DNA of 36,277 bases from UBA6912 sp041611095 (GCA_041611095.1 JBFINP010000030.1:1-36277); one strand, 5' to 3'; positions 1-7,454 are shown, counted from the stretch's first letter. Made by a program: numbers and translations. Notes: generated from the letters alone by a model not told the origin.

Positions 1-1140
1 CCCATTCACATCCGTCACCGCCGACACGCTCACCGCAGCACCCAAATCATCCACCCCAGTGAGCGAAACCGTCACACCCTCGATCCCCACCTCACCAGCA
101 TCAAACACCCCATCGTTATCCCCATCCACAAACACCGACCCGCTGATCCCCGCACCCAGCAGCTCGCCGAAGTCATAGCCCGTGCCGGCATCACCGGCGG
201 CGAGCGGTATGGCCGAGATGGCGTCGGATCCGACGGTGCCACCCAACGAGCCGGCGGTGTCGATGCCGTCGAGGAACCCGGCAGGTTGGGTTTCGGTGAT
301 CGTGTAGCCGGCGGCGCCGGAGGGGCGGACGCCGGTGAAGGAGTAGTCGCCGTTGCCATCGGTCGTCGTCGACAGGTTGACGGAGGCACCGAAGCGGTCG
401 ATACCGCTCAGCGTCACCGTCACGGCCCCGATACCCGACTCGGCCGGATCGAACACACCGTCATTGCTCACGTCGTGGTAGACGCTGCCCGCCACGGAGG
501 CACGCACCGAGTCGTAGCCGAAGTCGACGTCGAGCCGGTCCTCGCCGCTCGCCAGCGCAAACGACAACGGGTTGACACCCACGACCTGGACCAGGTCGGC
601 AGGAAAGTCGGGGTCGGCGACGTCGACCGCCACCGCGTAGGAGCCCGAGAGGAGGGCGTCGAAGAGGTAGCCGCCGTCGGCGCCCGTCGTCGTCGACAGG
701 CTCACCGGGTTGCCGAGCTCGTCGGTGCCCGTGAGCGTCACGGTGATGCCGGCGATGCCCTCCCCGGCGTCGAAGACCCCGTCCTCGTCGATGTCGATGA
801 AGACGCGGTCGCCGATCGACCCGAGGTCGCGGTAGCCGAAGTCGACGTCGATACGGTCCTGCCCGGTGGCCAGGGCGACCGACTGGGGGTTGGTACCGAC
901 GGTCTGGACGACGCTGAGCGGGAAGTCGGCGTCCGCCTCGTCGACCGTGATCGTGTAGTCGCCGAGCGGCAGCTCGTCGAAGACGTAGGTACCGGAGGCG
1001 TTGGTGCTCGTGGAGAGGGACACCGGGTTGCCGGCCCCGTCGGTCCCGGTCAGGTTCACGGTGACATTGGCGATGCCCTCGCCCGCTCCGGGCAGACCGT
1101 CGCCGTCGTCGTCGAGGAACACGGTATCGCCGATCGATCC
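1..1140 (-). repeat. Tandem SdrD-B-like modules (coding repeats)
   Basis: Four diverged copies of a 106-116-codon module begin at 1140, 822, 501 and 153 (spacing 318, 321 and 348 bases). Each opens with a G-S-I-G-D-x-V-F/A-S-V-A-G-S-V-Y type strand, then an acidic loop (DDDGDG, DIDEDG, DVSNDG, DGDNDG), and ends with a strand of the D-V-D-F-G-Y type. The last copy is cut by the window edge. Confidence 0.8.
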
Positions 1141-3228
1141 GAGATTCACCGGATCGGAGACGGAGCCCGTGGACCGGCCGAGCTGGTCGTCGCTGGTCGC
1201 CGTGGCGGTGTTGTCGATGGTGGGGATCCCATAGGCGAGGGGGTCGTCGACTCGCACGACGACGGTGATCGTCATGGTCTCGCCCGGGTAGAGGTCGTAG
1301 CCGTCGGCCGAAGTCACCAGGTCCGGCATCGCCCCGCCGGCAACCGTCGTGATCGTGCGCTCCTCCCACGTGATGACGAAGTTGTCGAAGAACATGACGT
1401 CGTTGTCGTGGCTCGTGTCGGCGGGCGGACGGATGCGGATCTGGGTGTTGGCGCTGATGAAGGGGGTGATGTCGAAGCTCTGGGGGACGGGCGATCCGTC
1501 GTCCGGATCGGCACCCTGATAGACGACGAGCGTCGACCACAGTGAGCCGTTGAAGATCTCGACGGTGACGTTCTCGCCGGTCTCGAGGCCGCCGTCGCGC
1601 TTGGTGAAGGTGAGGGTGGCGGCGCCGGCGCTGGAAAGGTTGACGCCGCGCACGATGTTGTTGGGAGTCGGCGGGTCGGTGTTCCGCCCAACCTGGAGTG
1701 CGGGGCTGCCGCTGTCGTTGACGATCCGGATGAGCCCGCCATTCGGGGATCCGTCGTCGTCTACCTCGATCCACGGGCCGAGCCAGCCGGTTCCCCCGCT
1801 GTAGGTACCGCTGTTGAAGTTGTCCGAGGCGGTCCGGACCACGCCCGACGGGATCGGTGTGGTGACCGAAGTGGACACCCAGCTCGTCCCGGGTGGCACG
1901 GGGTCGCTGACCGCAACGTTGTTCTGCACGAAGCTGCTGTCGTTGTTGACGGTGATCGTGTAGGTGATGAGATCGCCCGGGTTCACCTCGCCGGGGATGT
2001 CCGACGTCTTGGTGACGTCCATCTCACCAGGCGCCGTGTAACCGAAGTTGTTGCCGCTGTCGGTCTGGCCGTAGCTCGTCCCGAAGTTCGCCGTCTGGGT
2101 GGACGGCGACGTGAGCATGCTGCCCGCAGGCAGCGAGAGCGGCTCGATGACCATGACGAAGGCCCCGGTGGCGGCAGGACGGAAGCGGTAGGAGCCGTCG
2201 CTCGCCGTCGTTGCGGTGGTGAGGATGTCCTCGCTGCCCAGCGTCCCGTTGCCGGAGATGTCGTCGGCGTTGCTCAGGACCCCGTCGCCGTCGACGTCGC
2301 GGTAGAGGTAGACACGGTGACCGCCGGTCCCGGTGTCGCCGGCGCCGAGAACTCCGTTCTCGTCGGCATCGAAGAACACGGTGCCCGTGATCGTGTTGAA
2401 GCCCGGCGTCGTGGTGTTGTAGCAGGCCACGCCCTCGTAATCGGAACCTGCGGTGAAGGTGCGGATGAGCGTGGCGGCGCCGGTGGTCTTGTTGATGCTG
2501 AACAGCGAGTTCGCCGGGTTTCCTCCGGTGCCCGTGGTGCCCCTGAGGTTGCCGAAGGCGTCGAAGTCGAGCCCTTCCATGTCGTTGACGCCGAACTCGC
2601 CGATCGTGGACTCAACGCTGCCGACGTCGACCGACAGCAGCACCAGCGTCGGGTTGCCGCCGTTGCTCGTGGCGGCGTACAGACGGCCGTTGACCGGATT
2701 GAAGCCGAGGTCGTCGATGTCATAGAGGGCTCGACCGCTGAGATCGCGGGCGCCGCTGATGGGTCCTATGAACGTGATGGCGAAGGTGTCCAGGTCGATG
2801 ATCGCCAGATCGTCGAATACACCGCCGCCGCCGGTGCGGTGCGAGACGTACATCTTCCGGGTGAACGGGTTGATCGCCATACCGTCCAAATCGAGCCCGT
2901 AGTTGGGACCGACCGCGGTGAACGCCCCGGTTGTCTGGTTCAGGGTGCCGAGCTGTCCCGAGTCGGCTGCCCACAGGGTCTGGGTGACGGGGTCCCAAGC
3001 GATGGCTTCGACGTTGGGGACGCCGACCGGGCCGATGTTCTGCAGCGACGTGGTGTCGAAGTTCCACCGGTAGAGCCGGTCGTCGCCGTCGGACAAGACC
3101 CAGCAGCGGTCTCCCGGTGCGGCGGCAGCCTGGGGTGCTCGCGCGACGATCAGCGCCGTCGCAACGACAAATGCGAGCAGCGCCGCCACCACGCGGCGCA
3201 CACCCCTACCTGTATCTGACCATGACAT
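1..3228 (-). CDS. Very large secreted SdrD-B/DUF11 surface protein, N-terminal part (runs off left edge)
   Basis: The minus-strand frame is open from 3228 to base 1 (1076 codons, no stop). A signal peptide (about residues 10-37, arginines then VVAALLAFVVATALIV) is followed by a propeller-like region (about 38-270, repeated W/F-D-x-x-T motifs as in DUF6923/NHL proteins). Then come an SdrD-B-like module with Ca-binding DADENG and DVDGDG loops (278-394), a DUF11 domain (about 400-690) split by a jelly-roll-like insert, and four SdrD-B modules starting at bases 1140, 822, 501 and 153. These modules are extracellular beta-sandwich stalks in adhesins and S-layer-like proteins, so a cell-surface structural or adhesive role is inferred. 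The C-terminal anchor lies outside the window. ATG 3228 has no clear Shine-Dalgarno; GTG 3201, preceded by AGGTAGGGGT, is an alternative that keeps the signal peptide. Confidence 0.88.
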   Translation of the reverse strand, partial: MSWSDTGRGVRRVVAALLAFVVATALIVARAPQAAAAPGDRCWVLSDGDDRLYRWNFDTTSLQNIGPVGVPNVEAIAWDPVTQTLWAADSGQLGTLNQTTGAFTAVGPNYGLDLDGMAINPFTRKMYVSHRTGGGGVFDDLAIIDLDTFAITFIGPISGARDLSGRALYDIDDLGFNPVNGRLYAATSNGGNPTLVLLSVDVGSVESTIGEFGVNDMEGLDFDAFGNLRGTTGTGGNPANSLFSINKTTGAATLIRTFTAGSDYEGVACYNTTTPGFNTITGTVFFDADENGVLGAGDTGTGGHRVYLYRDVDGDGVLSNADDISGNGTLGSEDILTTATTASDGSYRFRPAATGAFVMVIEPLSLPAGSMLTSPSTQTANFGTSYGQTDSGNNFGYTAPGEMDVTKTSDIPGEVNPGDLITYTITVNNDSSFVQNNVAVSDPVPPGTSWVSTSVTTPIPSGVVRTASDNFNSGTYSGGTGWLGPWIEVDDDGSPNGGLIRIVNDSGSPALQVGRNTDPPTPNNIVRGVNLSSAGAATLTFTKRDGGLETGENVTVEIFNGSLWSTLVVYQGADPDDGSPVPQSFDITPFISANTQIRIRPPADTSHDNDVMFFDNFVITWEERTITTVAGGAMPDLVTSADGYDLYPGETMTITVVVRVDDPLAYGIPTIDNTATATSDDQLGRSTGSVSDPVNLGSIGDTVFLDDDGDGLPGAGEGIANVTVNLTGTDGAGNPVSLSTSTNASGTYVFDELPLGDYTITVDEADADFPLSVVQTVGTNPQSVALATGQDRIDVDFGYRDLGSIGDRVFIDIDEDGVFDAGEGIAGITVTLTGTDELGNPVSLSTTTGADGGYLFDALLSGSYAVAVDVADPDFPADLVQVVGVNPLSFALASGEDRLDVDFGYDSVRASVAGSVYHDVSNDGVFDPAESGIGAVTVTLSGIDRFGASVNLSTTTDGNGDYSFTGVRPSGAAGYTITETQPAGFLDGIDTAGSLGGTVGSDAISAIPLAAGDAGTGYDFGELLGAGISGSVFVDGDNDGVFDAGEVGIEGVTVSLTGVDDLGAAVSVSAVTDVNG

Positions 3229-3426
3229 GGCTGGCCCAATGCCCCTGTCTGTTGTGTGCCCTTGTTCCGCTCGTCCCGGCTACCCGGCCCATTCCTCGGG
3301 TGACCGGAGCGGTTCGGAACAGTCCTACCAAAGGTGAGACACCGCGGCGTCCCAAATATTGCGTACTTTTTGCATCATGTCCGGACATTGAGGCGTCCGG
3401 CCTACGAGGTGCGGACCGGCGCTGCC
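3229..3426 (-). promoter_or_regulatory. Upstream region of the surface-protein gene with a motif shared with the parA upstream region
   Basis: This gap lies between the end of the ParA-partner gene and the surface-protein start. It holds ATTGCGTACTTTT at 3358-3370 (plus strand). A 12/13 match, ATTGCGCACTTTT, lies at 5061-5073 upstream of parA. Both sit 130-165 bases before a minus-strand start and read the same way. The surrounding A/T-rich patch (about 3350-3385) stands out. A shared regulator or promoter element is inference. Confidence 0.3.
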
Positions 3427-3984
3427 TCATCGCCCGCCCTCCTCGACGTCTAGGCCCTTCCGGAGCAGCGCATCGATGTACGCCGATCGGCTCGAGAAGT
3501 GTCCTGCGGCGGCCGCCTCGTCGAGCGTGCGACGCGCCTTGGTGGATACGTAGAACGTGGCGGTCATCCGCCCGCGTGGCTGCTTCGGCCGCTTGGGCCG
3601 GAAGCCTGCGGCCTCGTATTTGGCGTGCTCCGCGGGATCCCCGGCCGAGAGTTCGGACCCGTGGGCCACGAACGCCTCGGCCAGGACCTCGGTATGGGTG
3701 TCGCCCGTGCCCTCGACTCGCCGGCGGAGCGCATCCGCGACGAGGGGAGACACCGTTGCGTGGATGCGCACCATCTCGTTGTCGTCGGTTCGAGGGGGGG
3801 ACGTGGTGCGGGTCTTTGCTGCCGGACGCTTCGGCTTCGCCGGCTTGGTGGAGCGGCGTGACGAGCGCGATTCCGCAGCCTTCTCGGCGGGGGGTGCCGG
3901 AGGCTGCGCCGCGGGAGCGCCGAAGCCGGTCACGTTGCGAGTGCGCCTCGGCTTCGGCACGTTGAGCTTGCGGTCGTCGCTCAC
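3427..3984 (-). CDS. ParA partner protein with two ribbon-helix-helix-like segments (ParB/CopG-like)
   Basis: Protein of 185 aa. Residues 1-68 are basic and rich in Pro/Ala/Lys/Arg and probably disordered. Two segments each look like a strand-helix-helix unit of the ribbon-helix-helix (MetJ/Arc/CopG) fold: about 70-106 (MVRIHATVSPLVADALRRR...) and about 138-177 (RMTATFYVSTKARRTLDEA...SAYIDALLRKGL). The GTG start at 3984 overlaps the parA stop (GTGA), so the two are translationally coupled. In small type Ib partition systems such a gene encodes the centromere-binding adaptor that stimulates the ParA ATPase; that role is inferred from position and fold. No canonical ParB nuclease-like or helix-turn-helix domain is visible. 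A cargo-positioning adaptor of a chromosomal orphan ParA is an alternative. Confidence 0.65.
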   Translation of the reverse strand: MSDDRKLNVPKPRRTRNVTGFGAPAAQPPAPPAEKAAESRSSRRSTKPAKPKRPAAKTRTTSPPRTDDNEMVRIHATVSPLVADALRRRVEGTGDTHTEVLAEAFVAHGSELSAGDPAEHAKYEAAGFRPKRPKQPRGRMTATFYVSTKARRTLDEAAAAGHFSSRSAYIDALLRKGLDVEEGGR

Positions 3985-4898
3985 GACGTCACCTCGAGCT
4001 CGGGGAGCCCGGCGAAGGCGCCGAGCAGCTCGTTGGCGAGCGCGACGTAGTCCTCGGCGATGCCGGCGGCAGCCTGCGACCGGGCCGGTCCCTCGCTCCG
4101 CAGGGCGGTCGGATCGCTCTTCAGGAGGTCGAGCCGGTGCGTCCGATCGTCGGCGGCGAGAAGCTCGTACTCGGCGGCGGTGATGCCCTCGCGTCGCATG
4201 TCGAAGGCGGCACGCTGGGAGTGGCGCACGGCGGTCGTGAAGACGCGAACGCCATCGGCGAAGTCGCGCCGTAGCTCCTCCTCGACCTGGCTGCGGAGCG
4301 CGGTGGCGCGGAGGGGGAAGTCGAAGAGCACGATCCCGAGGAGCTCGAGGTTGGGATTGAGTCCGGTCGCCTTGATGCGGGCGAAGCGGCTCGCCATGAG
4401 CTCGAGGCCGTCGAGGGAGCCGCTGTCGAACCGGACCGGAACGACGAGCCCGCGAGACGCGGCAAGCCCGAGGTCGCCGAGCACGTTGTCGCCCGGCGGG
4501 CAGTCGAACACCACGAGGTCGTAGTCCTCCTCGACCGATCCCAGGGCGACGGCGAGCTCGGCGGCCGAGCTCACACCCGTCATCTGGCGTTGCTGGAGCA
4601 CGGCGGCGAGGTCGAGGGTGGCGAGGCCTGCGGGTACGGCATCGAGGTTGGGACGGACGCCGATGAGCGGGGGAACGAGCTGGCGGCCGTACTGCATGGC
4701 CTGAGCGAGGGCTTCACCTTCATCGGAGAGGCCTCGCTGCTTGTAGCCGAGGTCGGAACCGAGGTTGCCTTGGGGATCCAGATCGATCACGAGCACCTGC
4801 CATCCGGAGGCGGCGGCGACGGCGGCGACGTTGGCGGCGATCGAGGTCTTGCCGACACCACCCTTGCCGTTCGACACGGCGATGGCCTGGCTCAGCAC
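3981..4898 (-). CDS. parA: ParA/MinD-family partition ATPase
   Basis: Protein of 305 aa from GTG 4898. It has a deviant Walker A motif KGGVGKTS (residues 12-19, with the signature lysine at 12), Walker A' in VLVIDLDPQGN (about 36-46) and Walker B in LVVFDCPPG. These are the marks of ParA/Soj/MinD ATPases that dimerise on ATP, coat the nucleoid and move DNA or protein cargo. The GTG start is preferred because GGAG lies 7 bases upstream and the Walker A then sits at the usual place. An in-frame ATG at 5006 would add 36 residues with no family resemblance. The only partner in view is the downstream RHH-like gene. No parB, gidB, dnaA or other chromosome-origin gene is nearby, so this is an orphan cassette, perhaps from an integrated plasmid or for positioning another cargo. 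Confidence 0.88.
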   Translation of the reverse strand: MLSQAIAVSNGKGGVGKTSIAANVAAVAAASGWQVLVIDLDPQGNLGSDLGYKQRGLSDEGEALAQAMQYGRQLVPPLIGVRPNLDAVPAGLATLDLAAVLQQRQMTGVSSAAELAVALGSVEEDYDLVVFDCPPGDNVLGDLGLAASRGLVVPVRFDSGSLDGLELMASRFARIKATGLNPNLELLGIVLFDFPLRATALRSQVEEELRRDFADGVRVFTTAVRHSQRAAFDMRREGITAAEYELLAADDRTHRLDLLKSDPTALRSEGPARSQAAAGIAEDYVALANELLGAFAGLPELEVTS

Positions 4899-5123
4899 GA
4901 CGCACTCCGATCGGTGCTGAGGCGCACCACGTGCGTGCTCGAGATTGGGGGATGTCCTACCACAGCGCTCGTTCCCTACCTGAACCACGAGGCGACCGGG
5001 GCCCACCGGTCACGGTGCATCGTACCTGTCGGGTGCGGGGTGTATATGGGCCGGGCGACCATTGCGCACTTTTCCTGTGTGCTCCCTCGGAGCGTAGTGA
5101 TGCGTTCGTGGGCTGACAATGTG

Positions 5124-5161
5124 TCACTCACATGAATGTCCTGTGTGTTGTATGTGAGTGA
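5124..5161. promoter_or_regulatory. Inverted repeat in the parA-MFS intergenic gap (possible partition site, operator or terminator)
   Basis: TCACTCACAT at 5124-5133 and ATGTGAGTGA at 5152-5161 form perfect 10-bp arms around an 18-base spacer. It is the only strong dyad I see in the 317-base gap 4899-5215. It lies 226 bases upstream of the parA start and about 55 bases past the MFS stop on the same strand. It could be a parS-like site for the RHH partner, an operator, or a hairpin ending the MFS transcript; there is no clear T tract. Confidence 0.4.
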
Positions 5162-5215
5162 TACGTGACCACTCCCGTGAGTCGCCGCGAGTGGCGTCTG
5201 CGCGTCACCCCGAGG

Positions 5216-6469
5216 TCAGGCTTTCGAGGCGACCGGCTCGATCGGATCCGAGGCTGCGTTCTCGCGCCGGGCGAGGATCGCAAACGGGATCGCCGCGGCC
5301 TGGATCACCCCGGCGACGACGTAGGACGCGGCGTACCCGGACACGTCGGCGACTCGCCCCAGCGCGGGCTGCGCAACGACCCCACCGCTCGACGCCATCA
5401 GCGCGTCGAACGACAGCACCGTGGCGCGCTGCTCGGAGGGGATGATGCCGTTCACATACGACTGCCGGACCGGGGCGCTCAGTGAGAAGCCGAGGGCCCA
5501 GACGACGAGGAGTCCGATGGCGACCCAGAAGCTCGACGTGAGGCCCAAGAGGATCAGCGAGACGACACTCGTGATGGTCAGTGCGATGAGCACATGCGTC
5601 CGCCGGGTGAAGCGGCGGCGGACGAAGGGAACGCTCAGCCCGCCGACGATCTGCGCCCCGGCGACGATGGCGGCGGCGAGCCCGGCGATCCCGAACGCCT
5701 GGTCGTCCCCGTACAGCTCGAGCAGGTACGGCTGCATCGCATAGAAGGCGTAGATGCCGGCACCCATCGAGAACGGCGAGGCGAGCATGAGCCAACGCAC
5801 CGGCGGGTTCCGCCAGCCCGAGTCGAGCGAAGCCCTGACGATCTTGCGCATCTCGGCGCCGGGGCGCGCCCCGCGCACGGGCGTGAAGCCGAGATCCTTC
5901 ATCAGCACTGCGGCGACGGCAACGGTGACGCCGAGCACTACGGCCCGGATGATGAACGGCACACCCAGGTTGGTGGCCTGGGCGATGACCCCACCCGCCA
6001 CCGAGCCGAGCAGCATCGCCACGCCGGCCACGGTCTGGCCCCTGCCGAACACGGTCTCGAGGCTCCCTTCGAAGCCGGAGAAGTCGAGGGCGTCCACGAG
6101 CCAGGCCTCGACGGCGCCGGAGAAGAACGTGAAACCGAGGCCGATGGTGATGGATGCGAGCGCCCATCCCCAAAACGGTGCCTCTATCTGCCACATCAGG
6201 AGGTAGAGCAGCGTCGACAGGAGAAGGGTGGCCGCACCCAGCATGTAGGAAGCCCGCCGGCCCCACGTGTCGGCGACCACCCCGGTCGGCACCTCGAAGA
6301 GCACCTGACCGACGGTGAAGAACGCGTTGGCGGCGAATGCCTCGGTGTTGTTGAGACCGGCGTCGAGCAGGAACAGCGTGTTGATGCCCCAGATGAACGA
6401 GGCCGCCAATGTCGAGAGCAGCGTGAGGACGAGGTAGGTCCGCTGCACCTTACGGGCACCGTCGGTCAT
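5216..6469 (-). CDS. MFS transporter (multidrug-exporter-like)
   Basis: Protein of 417 aa with about 12 hydrophobic segments, the normal size for the major facilitator superfamily. The loop after helix 2 carries the MFS motif A variant GVVADTWGRRASY (about residues 60-72), and a positively charged central loop separates the two halves. Substrate cannot be told from sequence; the closest look is to drug or unknown-solute efflux proteins. ATG 6469 has AAGG 8 bases upstream; GTG 6478 is an equally possible start giving three more residues. It stands alone on the minus strand and diverges from the OmpA-domain gene. Confidence 0.85.
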   Translation of the reverse strand: MTDGARKVQRTYLVLTLLSTLAASFIWGINTLFLLDAGLNNTEAFAANAFFTVGQVLFEVPTGVVADTWGRRASYMLGAATLLLSTLLYLLMWQIEAPFWGWALASITIGLGFTFFSGAVEAWLVDALDFSGFEGSLETVFGRGQTVAGVAMLLGSVAGGVIAQATNLGVPFIIRAVVLGVTVAVAAVLMKDLGFTPVRGARPGAEMRKIVRASLDSGWRNPPVRWLMLASPFSMGAGIYAFYAMQPYLLELYGDDQAFGIAGLAAAIVAGAQIVGGLSVPFVRRRFTRRTHVLIALTITSVVSLILLGLTSSFWVAIGLLVVWALGFSLSAPVRQSYVNGIIPSEQRATVLSFDALMASSGGVVAQPALGRVADVSGYAASYVVAGVIQAAAIPFAILARRENAASDPIEPVASKA

Positions 6470-6513
6470 CGTCCGCACCTTACGCGCCCCCCAGAAGCCC
6501 GATGACGGCGCCG

Positions 6514-6690
6514 CGATGCGAGGAGGGTGAATCCCCCATCACGGGGGATCGCAGAGCGAAGCGATGCGAAGGGGGGTCAGGCGAGCAGCCGCAGGCCGTG
6601 AACCGGCCGAAGGCCGACGAAGCCAACGCTCGGAGCCTGCTTCGAGGGAAACGGCGCGGTCGACCTGTTTCGAGCGAAACGGATCCCGCG
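6514..6690. repeat. Repeat-like intergenic DNA with hairpin (REP/MITE-like)
   Basis: This segment of the divergent gap is dense in short repeats. There is a perfect hairpin ATCCCCC-ATCAC-GGGGGAT (6531-6549), flanked by GCGATGCGA copies (near 6513-6522 and 6561-6569), and a pair of TTCGAG(G/C)GAAACGG repeats (near 6646-6660 and 6669-6682). An open frame runs through it, but its composition is unlike a protein, so the following gene is taken to start at 6703. Resemblance to dispersed REP-type repeats is inference; it needs a genome-wide copy count. Confidence 0.45.
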
Positions 6691-6702
6691 TATCGTCTCG
6701 AC

Positions 6703-7215
6703 GTGGTGGCCACTACGACTCGAGCTCGATCTCGACGCGGGCGGCGCACGCTGTTCGTGGTGTTCGGTCTCGCCGTGCTCGTGTGGAGCGTCGCAGCCGG
6801 GCTCTACTTCCTCCGCACCGGACGGCTGCCTATCCCCCTGCCCGACTTCGAGCGGGACGCCCTGGCCCACGACCTCGAGGAGCTGACGGTCGACGGCGAT
6901 GTTCTCTTCGAGTATCGGAGCACCAGAATCCGCGACGGTGGCCACGAGGTGCTGGCCGGGGTGGCTGATCTGCTCCTGGCCCACCCCGACTTCGATGTGT
7001 TCGTGGACGGCCACGCCGACGCTACCGGCGAGGCGGAGGACAACCGTGTGCTCGGCCTGCGAAGGGCCGAGGCCGTCGTCGCCGAGCTCGTCGGGCTGGG
7101 CGTGCCGACCGACCGGCTGAGCCCCCGCGGGTTCGGCGAGGCACGACCACGAGCCACGAACGACACCGACGCGGGGCGGGCCCTCAACCGGCGCGTCGAG
7201 TTCGTCCTCGAGTAG
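6703..7215 (+). CDS. Membrane-anchored OmpA C-terminal-domain protein
   Basis: Protein of 170 aa from GTG 6703 (GTG 6706 also possible; neither has a strong Shine-Dalgarno). A basic N-terminus is followed by one transmembrane helix (LFVVFGLAVLVWSVAAGLYFL, about 16-36). An OmpA/MotB-type peptidoglycan-binding domain follows (about 65-170) with the signature elements DGHADATG, a helix with LRRAEAVV, the GVPTDRLSPRGFGE turn and NDTDAGRALNRRVEF. The Asp and Arg of that last element bind diaminopimelate in this family. With no outer membrane expected, it is likely a membrane protein gripping the wall from outside. The frame is open upstream to 6502, but that stretch is repeat-like, so the short start is preferred. 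Confidence 0.75.
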   Translation: MVATTTRARSRRGRRTLFVVFGLAVLVWSVAAGLYFLRTGRLPIPLPDFERDALAHDLEELTVDGDVLFEYRSTRIRDGGHEVLAGVADLLLAHPDFDVFVDGHADATGEAEDNRVLGLRRAEAVVAELVGLGVPTDRLSPRGFGEARPRATNDTDAGRALNRRVEFVLE

Positions 7216-7345
7216 CGGTCGCGAAATCCCTCCCCGTCCCGCGAAACAAAAGCAGCGTCTCGGCTTGAAACGGCGGGCGACGCCCGGTTAGAAACATGGC
7301 ACTTCCCCCGGAATGACGCACAGGAGAGACGCGCGACGAATACCC

Positions 7346-7375
7346 TTGACGTAGTTACACCCGTGTAACTACACT
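7346..7375 (+). promoter_or_regulatory. Probable promoter of the ribonucleotide reductase gene
   Basis: TTGACG (7346-7351) and TACACT (7370-7375) are separated by 18 bases, a good housekeeping -35/-10 pair, giving a start near 7382 and a leader of about 115 bases. The spacer is almost filled by a palindrome, annotated separately. Confidence 0.55.
7351..7372. promoter_or_regulatory. Perfect 22-bp palindromic operator inside the nrdJ promoter
   Basis: Arms GTAGTTACAC (7351-7360) and GTGTAACTAC (7363-7372) are perfectly complementary around a 2-base centre. The site lies between -35 and -10 and overlaps both by one to three bases. A dimeric regulator bound here would block or, in the manner of MerR-type activators, reshape the promoter. 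I do not recognise the cognate family; it does not match the NrdR box. Confidence 0.6.
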
Positions 7376-7385
7376 CGGGGTTCTT

Positions 7386-7433
7386 GCGCAACATCTAGGG
7401 TCTGATCGGCTTCCCCACCCCAAGATGTTGTGG
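7386..7433 (+). promoter_or_regulatory. Tandem NrdR boxes
   Basis: Two 16-base sites match the NrdR consensus acaCwAtATaTwGtgt in its whole conserved core: GCGCAACATCTAGGGT (7386-7401) and CCCCAAGATGTTGTGG (7418-7433). Their centres are 32 bases apart, about three helical turns, which is the usual spacing for the NrdR repressor. They lie just downstream of the predicted transcription start, a position suited to repression when dATP is plentiful. The nrdR gene itself is not in the window. Confidence 0.75.
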
Positions 7434-7445
7434 TGTGGACATCTT

Positions 7446-7454
7446 TGTGGATAA
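7446..7454 (-). promoter_or_regulatory. Consensus DnaA box in the nrdJ leader
   Basis: TGTGGATAA at 7446-7454 is the exact reverse complement of the strong DnaA box TTATCCACA. It lies 12 bases past the second NrdR box and 42 bases before the reductase start. DnaA control of ribonucleotide reductase genes is known in E. coli (nrdAB). A single 9-mer can occur by chance, so the function is inferred from position. Confidence 0.5.

Noticed and set aside
286..1545. Long plus-strand open frame of 419 codons opposite the surface protein
   Set aside because: Its product is Val/Asp/Arg/Gly-rich without domains and is the antisense of the SdrD-B frame, which has clear family motifs and runs through unbroken.
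461..1774. Minus-strand open frame of 437 codons in the surface-protein region
   Set aside because: It is out of frame with the SdrD-B modules and gives an Arg/Pro-rich product; the real frame is open to the window edge.
6502..6702. N-terminal extension of the OmpA-domain protein to ATG 6502
   Set aside because: The extra 67 codons cover repeat-like DNA and hairpins and give a composition unlike the rest; the membrane helix sits correctly with the GTG 6703 start.
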